Assembly: GCA_037349315.1 (NCBI GenBank) | Contig: JBAIAC010000068.1 | Span: forward strand, 20,427,001 to 20,491,000 | Origin: Chelydra serpentina | Taxonomy: Eukaryota; Chordata; Testudines; Chelydridae | DNA: 64,000 bases | Direction of reading: 5' to 3' | In this document: positions 55,673 to 64,000 of the stretch, piece after piece | Position numbering within the stretch: position 1 is the stretch's first letter | How the letters are laid out: each line of letters begins with the position of its first letter | Position numbers and translations under genes: made by a program | The notes under the pieces: generated by a model | Told to the model about the DNA's origin: nothing | Seen by the model: the letters and a program-made list of their open reading frames with translations, nothing else | The model's database searches: none

Positions 55673-57746
55673 GTTCCCATGGTGATAGCTGACTCACAAG
55701 CCCCTAGTGACTCAATTTTGTGATCTGACTGCTGAGCAAGGGTACCAAAATTCTTAGGACATTTTTGGGGTGACAAAAATTGTAAGCCAAGCACTGTAAA
55801 GTGTTCTTCTAAGTGAATGAGCCTGATGCTTCATCATGCCTTTAGCATCTGTGGCAGCTGTTGAATAATATAAGGTGTCCATCACTAACTATAAAATTAA
55901 AACATGCAATAAGGGCCAGATCATGCAAGGTGTTCAGCAATTAGCAGGACTGGGCACTATCCATACAAGATTATCCTCTTTACCCCATTCCTCCCTTTCT
56001 AAATTGCTCAAATCCATCATCACCAATTGTTCAATGAAAGATGCCAGCAGATCATTAGAAATGCAGCGATGGAGCCAGCCCCTAAAGACCTGCTATTCCA
56101 TGGAAGTGAATAGAAAAACAGCTGCTGACTTCAGTGGGCTTTGAATCACTTCCTTAGGATAATGCTTCAGTTTCTTGCAGAGAAATGTGCACTTATGTAC
56201 ACCGTTAATTCTCACTCAGTGACATGGAAACAAATTAGATGACAGAACCTCCTAAAAAGAAGAAAAAAGGGAAAGAAACCAAGCTGCTCTGAAATTGTGC
56301 AACTAATAGGGCACATTACCATTCTGTCACTTTTCTTTGTGTTTTATCCCATCACCTACCCATTATCTATGGGCCTTTCAGATCCCATGATGACTGTCAC
56401 TGAAAACTGGACTGGAAGGAACACTAGAATGAGTAGTAAGGACCCTCCTATGATGGCAACAGGGGATGGATTTTGTGACTTGAGACTTTTTTTTCCCCCC
56501 ATCTCTAGTTTCTATGAATCTACTGGAAAAGCAATTATTCCTTCTGTAGCTTTTGGTACATTCTATGCAGGATGGTGGAAAGATTTTTTGAGTTGTTTGA
56601 TGAAAACCAGACGCAGGTCAACAACATAAAATATTTAGTATAAGTATCTATAGTAATTTGGGCAGATTTAGATCTGTTTGGTTTCAGGAGGGCCAGCCAT
56701 GATGATAAAGACAGCTTATTAGATGTTTCAATCTGGAATGTTTTAAAAATATCTTACCAAATTTCAGCCCCCCCGTGCGCCTGTGCAAGTGTCTCCTGCA
56801 GACAGGACATCTCGTTTCAAGCTTTTCAAGAAGTCGTTCTGTTTCCAAACCTGGAATCAATTCTGCCATTTCAAAACAGAATGTGAAAGATCTAAAAGGA
56901 TCACTGATAACATCCTCAAATAACAGATGTCAAAAGCCTCCAGGACTTGTTGGCTCCATCAAGAACAGGGGCAGGAAACTGGGCCTGGCATGAGACTGCT
57001 CTCTGCATGCTGATCTCTGGATCCCCATGGGAACAGGCGTCTTTTTGCCTTGGCCCTGTCTTCTCCACCCTTCCTTACTCTTGTGGTCACATATGTGCAC
57101 CCTCTGACTTTACACCACTCTGACCAGTGGTCTCTTTAGTATAACTGAAGTTTGATCCCCATTTTCTTTGGGCTATATTGACTCACCTTGGAAGAAGCCA
57201 TGAGCGGGCTTCCCAGCAGGGAGCTTCCCAGCATGATGGGGAGGGCTTGGAGGATTGTGAAGTGTGAAGGTTGCCCCCTCTTGCACCCTTGTAGATTTCG
57301 GGCATCTGTGGGGAAGGGATTTCCTCTCTATCCTGGAATTGCCCCTCACCTTGGCAGTGTAGCTCCTAGTGCAGCTGCACTGCTAATGGCTGGGTCCCCC
57401 TATGGCTTCTTAGCAGTAGCCATGAAGAGGACTCAGAGGGAGGTAATGCAGCTCCAAGCTGAATTACCTGCTGCTTTGATTTCCAGATGCAGCTCTAAGG
57501 ACCATGCAGCAGACAGCAGCATCTCCCTACTGCATCCTTCCCGTAAGCCCCCACAGAGGGGCATCTTTGTGTGACAAGGGCAGGGGTTGGAGACAGCACT
57601 CTGCCTTCCCTGGGAGTTCAGAGGTCACCATGAAGAGTGCTCTCTCCCCCGTGTGATTCTGCAGAGGGTGGTTTGAGCCTAGGCACAGGACATTCTGTGG
57701 AATATTTAACTTTTGTTTTTAAAAAAGACCCTGATTTTGCTCTTAG
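55673..57746. other. TG intron before exon D, no gene seen
   Basis: Open frames up to 128 codons (57188-57574 +) have no recognisable product. The polypyrimidine tract of the exon D acceptor is at its end. Confidence 0.55.
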
Positions 57747-57928
57747 AAATTTGAAGAAAGTCAAGGAAGAGCCAATAGCAAAACAGCCTTTTATCAGGCT
57801 CTGCAGAATTCCCTCGGCGGAGAGGACTCCAATTCCTTCATTGAAGATGCAGCTGCCTGGTACTATTCCCTCCAGCACTCGACTGCCGATTATGCATCAT
57901 TTTCCCGGGCTTTGGAGAACGCCACACG
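57747..57928 (+). CDS. TG: TG exon D (ChEL domain)
   Basis: The acceptor is TTGCTCTTAG before 57747 and the donor is GTAAGAA at 57929. It is 182 nt, 60 codons plus 2 nt (phase 2). The product begins KFEESQGRANSKTAFYQALQ and ends ASFSRALENATR, with a WYYSLQHST segment between, all characteristic of TG. The following exon, expected to begin DYF, is not found before 64000, so the last intron here is longer than 6 kb. Confidence 0.95.
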
Positions 57929-58689
57929 GTAAGAAATTCATTTTAGGATTCTGTTGCGTGATTTGGGGTTAAACAGGTTTGGGTTTTCATCATTGTCAAA
58001 TACACACTCAGATACTATGGTGGTGAGGACCTTACAAGCACCTGCATAGAGAGATGGAAAAAGGGAGGCTGTAGGATCTGGATTGCATAGTAGGGTGGCT
58101 GTTTGGGGTTCTTTTTTCTTTTAATTTATTTTAAATCTTCTAATAGCCAGGTGCTGTTAGTAAAAGGTGGGAGAGGAAATGGTTTTGGTTCCCTTTTGAA
58201 AATGGGTTTTGGAGTAAAAAAAAATATTGAGACCAAAAAGGTTACTGGACAGTATTTGTCTAGGTACCCTTTGCTATTAAAGATGATTTGGTTGCAAGAA
58301 GGGATTTTCTCACCCAGGTGATCCTCATCACAGTTTGACAGTTCCTGGGCCACATCTTTTCAAAGATAGGTGACTAAAGTTAGCCACCAGCATGCACGAT
58401 TAGATATTGAAATAACTGGCCTGATTTTCAGAGGTTCTGAGCAGCTCTTGAAGGAACTTGACAAGTCCAAAAACTTTGAAAACTGGTAACTTATTTAGGT
58501 GGCTGAGTGTGGATTTAGATGCCTACTATGTTCAGAGAGTCAGATTTCAAAATGTTGGCCTTTGTACTCGTATGTATGTTATCAAAGTATAAAAATATAG
58601 CTTATCCCTTCTGGCAAGCTCTCCACAAATGGCTCTCCTATGGGAAAAATGAGATCTGCATACACAGAAGACTTGCAGGTTTGGGCATT
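57929..58689. other. TG intron after exon D
   Basis: Near 58007 an ACACTCAGATACTATGGTGG MIR-tail-like piece is present. No exon is seen. Confidence 0.5.
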
Positions 58690-58785
58690 AACTAATTATC
58701 ACACCACCTCTGTGTATTATTGATCCCATTTCACAGACAGCTAAACTAAGGCAGAGAGAGCCTTTGAGCTTGGCGCATCATTTCC
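58690..58785 (-). mobile_element. MIR fragment, antisense
   Basis: GATCCCATTTCACAGACAGC and CTAAACTAAGGCAGAGAGAG fit reversed MIR. Confidence 0.6.
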
Positions 58786-58847
58786 TGGCACCTTGTGTAG
58801 TCATTTACACCAGTGCACAGTGACTTTAGGGTGACCAGACAGCAAGT

Positions 58848-58948
58848 GTGGAAAATCGGAATGGGGGTGGGGGTAATAGGAGCCTATATAAGAAAAAGTC
58901 CCCAAAATCAGGACTGTCCCTATAAAATCGGGACATCTGATCACCCGA
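58848..58948. mobile_element. Short DNA element with GGGTGACCAGA ends
   Basis: GGGTGACCAGACAGCAAGTG at the left and the inverse of GGGACATCTGATCACCC at the right, with TAATAGGAGCCTATATAAG inside, a palindromic small repeat frequent in reptiles. Confidence 0.75.
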
Positions 58949-59276
58949 AGTGACTGTAAAATGCCAATCTCCTAAATTAGTGCACTAAGTACTTCGTGGC
59001 TCCCTCCATGTATCTTTTCCTCCACTGAACCCATGCAAAGGGGGCTAAAAGCTAGCCCTTCATGTTTAATTGCAATAGATTAGAAAACCTTCCTCTTTGC
59101 AGAAACGACTCTTTGCTATCTTTGGCTAGCATACAGGTTTGCTGTGAAGAGTTCTCCTTATTCCCAAGTAGATGTTTTTAGCGGTGGGTTAGTTGGGCTT
59201 GCTGAGCTGTCTCAATGTGAAGACCCGGCTGTTTCACACTTGCTTTTACAGGAGCCTTTGCAGCTGCAGTGTTTTG

Positions 59277-59529
59277 ATTTCCAGTAAAACGAAAATAAGA
59301 AAGTCTCTAAGGTGCTACAAGTTTTTCTAACAAATTTATTTCAGCATAAGCTTTCGTGGTACCTACTTCATCGGATGCATGGTTTCATTCCATGCATCCG
59401 ATGAAGTGGGTACTAACTAGTTAGTCTCTAAGGTGCTACAAGTTTTTCTTTCTTATTTTCGTTTTGCTGACACAGACTAACACGGCTACTACACTGAAAC
59501 CTATCATTATGCAAGGCACTGATTTCCAG
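59277..59529. mobile_element. Rearranged fold-back Penelope-tail insertion with 10-bp direct repeats
   Basis: TGATTTCCAG flanks it (59277-59286, 59520-59529). The centre is an inverted repeat CATCGGATGCATGG / CCATGCATCCGATG around 7 nt. The outer AAAACGAAAATAAGAAA pairs with TTTCTTATTTTCGTTTT. GTCTCTAAGGTGCTACAAG occurs twice in the same orientation, so part is a direct, not inverted, duplication. The end GAAACCTATCATTATGC lies inside the right border. Confidence 0.8.
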
Positions 59530-60160
59530 TGTTTGTGCTACATAGTATGGTACTCCACTTGGATCACTCTGCATACCACTGGAGGCATGCTTTTCTTTTC
59601 AGTAGCCTTTCAGCCTTCATTTGCATTGCAGGCCACTGCCTCTGGAGAGGGGGCTGAAAGCGAGCCGAGGTTAATTTAGAAAATCTGATCCAAGAATCCA
59701 ATGACTGAATGTGTTTCAGAAAGGCCTCGGGATGGGTCTGGTGCGCCTGTGCATTGAGGCCCAGGAGATAACAAGCAAGAAGCAGATGGCAGGCTGCAGT
59801 TTGCTCCTTGAAATGATATTTGGGGTGGGTTTTTTTTATCAAGAATACCACTATGCTGGGTTTTCCCGCCATGTCCATCCATCTGTCTGTCATATTTATG
59901 GGGTGCCAATCACTACTGTGTCTAGGTACAACTTATTCCAGTATGGGTCCTAGTACTAAACATGCTAAAAAACATGGGGAGAATTATGACAACTTGTGGG
60001 GATGCAGCATGGAAATGCTAGTATATGTAAATCTGCCACTCACAAGAAGCACCACCTCTCAGCCCATGCGATGGCTACCTCAGCAAGGAGCCATTATAAT
60101 AATCAAACCTGGTACTTCTCTTCTGTCACATCCTTCATCTGAGGGCCTGCCTCAAAATGT
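59530..60160. other. TG intron, no gene seen
   Basis: Overlapping open frames on both strands have no recognisable product. Confidence 0.5.
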
Positions 60161-60982
60161 GCTATAAATAGGGCCCTACCAAATTCATGGCCATGAAAAA
60201 TGCATCACGGACCATGAAATCTGGTCTCCCCCCGTGAAATCTGTGTGATCAGGTACGACAATACTGGGGACCATATAAGTACCCAAGTTTCGTAGATGGC
60301 AGTAATCATCATACTGTGAAGGTGGCTCTTCCCAAACAGGTTGTTGCACAATACAGTGATCCCTGCATGTCTTCTTTTGGGTGCTTTTACAGTATACTAT
60401 GCAGATTTCACAGGGAGCCCAGCGTTTCTCAAATTGGGAGTCTTGACTCAAAAGGGAGTTGGAGCAGGGGCCTCAAGATTATTTTAGGGGGGTTGTGGTA
60501 TTGCCACCCTTAATTCTGGGCAGCTGTTGGCCAGGCGCCCAGCTCTGAAGGCAGTGCCACGGCCGGAGAGCGGCGGCTGCTGACTGAGGGCCCAGCTCTG
60601 CAGGCAGCAGCGCAGAAGTAAGGGTGGCAGTCCCATACCATACCATCCTTCCTTCTGCGCTGCTGCTGGCTGTGACTCTCCCTTCAGAGCTGGGATCCCG
60701 GCCAGCAGCCGCTACTCTCCAGCTGCCCAGCTTGGAAGGCAGCGCCGTTGCCAGCAGCAGCGCAGAAATAAGGGTAGCAGTACCACAACTCCCCCTACAA
60801 TAACCTTGTGACCCCCGCCCCCTCCCCTCATACTTCCTTTTTGGGTCAGGACCCCTACAATTACAACACCATGACATTTCAAATTTAAATAGCTGAAATC
60901 ATGAAATTTACGATTTAAAAAATCCAATGACTGTGAAATTGACTAAAATGGACCATGAATTTGGTTGGGCCCTAGCTACAAA
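60161..60982. mobile_element. hAT-type nonautonomous element, 806 bp
   Basis: The element 60169-60974 starts TAGGGCCCTACCAAATTCAT and ends, other strand, TAGGGCCCAACCAAATTCAT. The flanks GCTATAAA and GCTACAAA form an 8-bp duplication with one mismatch. The GC-rich core has several AGCAGCAGCGCAGAA-type repeats. Confidence 0.88.
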
Positions 60983-61019
60983 CACTAAACAGGTCCCAGA
61001 GCACTCACCATCTGGGGTG

Positions 61020-61200
61020 AATTATATTATATTGTTGTTAAATGTTATTACCCACATTTATCAGATGAGTAAATTGATTCACAGAGATAAATGAGTTGCA
61101 CAAACTTATACAGTGCGTAAGTAGAAGGTCCGGTAAGCCGTAACAGAACCCAGGTCACCAAAATTCAAGTCCCTTATTTTAACCACTAGACAACACTTCC
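61020..61200 (-). mobile_element. MIR SINE, antisense
   Basis: CCCACATTTATCAGATGAG, the GAGTTGCACAAACTTATACAG region and TTTTAACCACTAGACAACAC follow reversed MIR order. Confidence 0.75.
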
Positions 61201-61325
61201 ACCCTAGGACTTACTCCAGGCTCTGGCAGACATTTCAGAGAGGAGAAGGTGGTGATACATACCTTTATAAATACTGAAGATGGCTAGATAGGGAAGAAGA
61301 AGGGTTTAAAAAAATAATTGGGTAA

Positions 61326-61996
61326 ATATTGTGATGGGGCAAGGCCAGATGGCTATAGTAAAGTGGTGAGGAACCAGTTAGCCCCAGGCTAAACAAATCC
61401 CTGATACCTTGTTAACCAAATAGCAGTTGCTCCAGGTTAATCAAGACACCTGGGGCCAATTAGATCCTTCTAGAAAAAAAGCGGTGGAGATGGCTAGATT
61501 GATTGATTGGGACACCTGAAGCCAATCAAGGGCTGGCTGGAACTAGTTAAAAGCCTCCCGGTTAGTCAGTGAGGTGTGGATGTCAGGAGTTGTGGAAGGA
61601 GGTTATGCTATTGGAGAGAGACCATAGCCGGCATAAGGAAGGAGGCCCTGAGGTAAGGGTGAAGTGGAGTTGGAGGAAGTGGGGGGCTGCTGTGGGGAAG
61701 TAGCCCAGGGAATTGTACGTGTCCTATTTCTAAAAGGTCAGCTACCATAGCTGATACTATTAGGGTCCCTGGGCTCCCTCCGTTTTGCCTCCCCCACAAT
61801 TAATCACCAAGACTGTGCAAGGGAGGATAGCTTCACCTCACCTCCCTCGCTGGCATATAATGAAAATGGCTTAATAGGCTGTGAGCCTTGCCTCTAGAGA
61901 GAGAAGGGCTACAAAGAGGGTCACAGTGAGCCTCTGAGGCTAGCACAAATCCACCAGGAAACATGGGATCCAAAGGACAGAGCTTTGTCACAATAT
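61326..61996. mobile_element. Putative solo LTR
   Basis: A 663-bp block at 61330-61992 begins TGTGATGGGGCAAGG and ends CTTTGTCACA (TG...CA). It is flanked by ATAT on both sides (61326-61329, 61993-61996). Inside, AGTTAAAAGCCTCCC and a purine-rich middle resemble turtle LTRs. No internal coding region or partner LTR is present, so it would be a solo LTR; class not determined. Confidence 0.6.
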
Positions 61997-62319
61997 ATAA
62001 ACCCAGACCACTTTCATGTTATGGAGCTATAATTTTTCTGTCAAGTTCTAGTGGGGTCATAGACCATGAGAAAGAAGTTTAAGTGGTTAAGTTGTAGCCC
62101 ATGTGCCCTATGTATTACGATGTAGGAGTATTTCTGGGTTTTGGTTTTGTTTTTAATTTGCTTTGGTAGTGTTCTTAGATTTTTTTTCCAGGTTTAAATT
62201 GTTTCACCGTTTTTTTTTCTATACAGTATTTTCTGAGCTATAAGAAGGTACACAAACCAACATGTACTCTCCAAGCTATTTGTTTCTATTCTTAAAATAC
62301 AAAAGGAAACTTTTTTTTT
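61997..62319. other. TG intron, no feature seen
   Basis: A/T-rich with short T runs. Confidence 0.5.
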
Positions 62320-62448
62320 CAGTGTAGTAGCCGTGTTAGTCTGTGTCAGCAAAACGAAAATAAGAAAGAAAAACTTGTAGCACCTTAGAGACTAACAAAT
62401 TTATTTCAGCATAAGCTTTCGTGGGTTAGTACCCACTTCATCGGATGT
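62320..62448 (+). mobile_element. Penelope-tail unit, not folded back
   Basis: CAGTGTAGTAGCCGTGTTAG, CAAAACGAAAATAAGAAAG, the TTTATTTCAGCATAAGC block and CACTTCATCGGATGTA in linear order. It is the clean reference copy for judging the rearranged one at 59277. No clear flanking duplication. Confidence 0.75.
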
Positions 62449-63744
62449 ATCCAAGCTTCTTCTGCTCCTAGAATCGTAATAGGTGTTTGCAGAGATGTAC
62501 GGGTTTTAAGTGTTGCAGTATCTCATTTTTGTTTTTTTTTAATTCCCCTAGAATATTTGACTCCTTTCCCTGCTCCTCCTGCACCGAATTTAGTTTTTAA
62601 TGGCCAGTTGATTTCAGAATCTTCCTCCAGAACTAATGGTCTCAAAGTGGTGTAGCTCCTGATATTTCAAAGACCATCCGCTCTGATAAAATCTCATGCT
62701 TACAGGTTTATGAAGAATAGTGGCTTTAGTTTTTAATGGGTGTTGCCTGCCGTAACTCCTACAGAGAGTTGTGGTCAGTCAGCCTATGTCTTTGTGGTCT
62801 CTGAGCTGAGGTTCTGTGAACTTAAAATAAATTCTGGTGAACTAAAATAGCTGCCCTAGGGAGGGGCCATGTAGTTTAAATGCTTAAGTAAAGAAATGAA
62901 TTGTTGTGTTCCTCTTACATTATTCTTTCCTCTCACCGCTCACTTATGGCAGTTCCTAGAAAAGCTCTGTGTAGCAGCAAAGGTAGCATATTCACTGCAA
63001 TGAACAAGAATTGAAATCTCTGACTTTCATACCACGTATGCATATATATCTAGGTAGATCTGGATGTACACACACACATACTGTCTTGTGTGAAGTCTTT
63101 GTGCATATAATGTAAGTGTGTGGTGGTGATTTCTATGTGATAAATTTCCGAGCCATGTGGTAAATTAGATTTGTCATGCAACTGGAATCACTTTACCCTT
63201 TACTCTGCCCACAAAGCCATCTCTCCAAGACAGCTGCTTATCCTAGTCCCTATCCCCAAGCAGTGTCAAATGGATGCCTTTTGAGACATGCCAAATAAAT
63301 GCTCCTTTCCTTCTCCCAAACGCAGAAGTTCCCTCCAAAATTACACAGATCCGAGATCCAGAATGGGCGATATTCAGCTTTAATCAATGAGCTAATTAAG
63401 TGCTTTAACAAAATGTCACTGAATGCATATTTTTCAAATCACTGGAGCAAGAAGTAGGAGATCTATACCATTAGAAAGCCAGTAATCAATGAGAGAATGC
63501 TTCCTAGGCCTGCAAGCTCCTGAGATATCCGATTTTAAATATGCAACATTATTAAGGATGGAAAAGCATAATTTTTAGAGCTTTCTAAACAACATTGGCT
63601 ATGATTGCCCTCTCCTTCCAGTAGAGCATGGGAGCGCAGAGGATCTGGTTCACCCCTCTGGGGAGGAAGGCAGGTATAGGAGGCAGAAGCCATTCTGGGA
63701 GACCCAAGGAAGCCTGCTGTCAAAAATAGAAAGATTATTTAAAG
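62449..63744. other. TG intron, no gene seen
   Basis: No TG exon or other gene is recognisable. A short CA tract is near 63070. Confidence 0.5.
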
Positions 63745-64000
63745 CAAGGGTGGCCAACCTGTGGCTCCGGAGCCACATGCAGCTTTTCAGAAGTTAATAT
63801 GCGGCTCCTTATACAGGCACCGACTCCAGGGCTGGAGCTACAGGTGCCAACTTTCCAATGTGCTGGGGGGTGCTCACTGCTCAACCCCTGGCTCTGCCAC
63901 AGGCCCTGTCCCCACTCCACCCCATCCCTTCCCCTGAGCCTTCCATGCCCTCACTCCTCCCCCTCCCCGAGACTCCTGCATGCCACAAAACAGCTGATCG
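63745..64000. mobile_element. hAT-type element cut by the window end
   Basis: Starts CAAGGGTGGCCAACCTGTGG, close to the terminus of the element at 47519, then GAGCCACATGCAGCTTTTC and a C-rich body. The right end is outside the window. Confidence 0.75.

Noticed and set aside
56684..56869. Small - strand ORF with CPVC and paired Cys/His
   Set aside because: Looks vaguely like a zinc-binding motif, but the spacing fits no known finger and there is no context for an exon.
57929..64000. Search for the next TG exon (DYF...)
   Set aside because: No in-frame segment resembling the following ChEL exon was found, so it is placed beyond the window.

Overview
This is vertebrate nuclear DNA, most likely from a cryptodire turtle. 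It is intron-rich and carries three tRNA-derived SINEs of the turtle Cry type (38609, 41093, 44772), CR1 LINEs, a Penelope-like reverse transcriptase fragment, MIR elements and many hAT- and Harbinger-like MITEs. A crocodilian is the main alternative. No prokaryotic gene, CRISPR array or operon is present, and most open frames are chance ORFs in introns or repeats.

Two protein genes can be read from spliced homology. The host gene is thyroglobulin (TG) on the + strand. Four consecutive exons of its C-terminal cholinesterase-like (ChEL) domain lie at 4323-4522, 42865-43029, 43918-44085 and 57747-57928, all with GT/AG borders and compatible phases. The next upstream exon and the final exons are outside the window. 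The second gene is SLA (Src-like adaptor, SLAP), on the - strand, wholly inside the 38.3-kb TG intron between the first two of these exons. Its seven coding exons (27836-27896, 21468-21567, 17349-17435, 15899-16002, 13779-13910, 10542-10674, 8618-8837) join exactly into 837 nt, coding for 278 aa with an N-myristoylation start, SH3, SH2 and a C-terminal tail. The antisense nesting of SLA in a TG intron is also the human arrangement.

Layout: 1-4322 is TG intron with a fold-back element and a MIR. 4323-4522 is a TG exon. 4523-8617 is intron plus SLA 3' flank with two DNA transposons. 8618-27929 is the SLA gene with repeats in its introns. 27930-42864 is the rest of the large TG intron (CR1, SINEs, an inverted Penelope-tail structure). 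42865-44085 holds two TG exons. 44086-57746 is a repeat-dense intron with a Penelope-like RT, a decayed Harbinger transposase, nested MITEs and a CR1 with a 394-aa open RT frame. 57747-57928 is a TG exon. The rest is intron with hAT elements, a putative solo LTR and a cut-off hAT at the end.

The most unusual structural signal is a group of short Penelope-tail insertions that fold back on themselves and carry direct repeats of 10-14 bp (523-642, 21894-22095, 38945-39850, 50787-50928, 59277-59529; related unit 49686-50661). For gene function, the most interesting point is the last SLA splice acceptor. It is a T21-AAG site with a CAG 7 nt downstream whose use would stop the protein at residue 206. 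I found no convincing evidence of a wholly new biological system.
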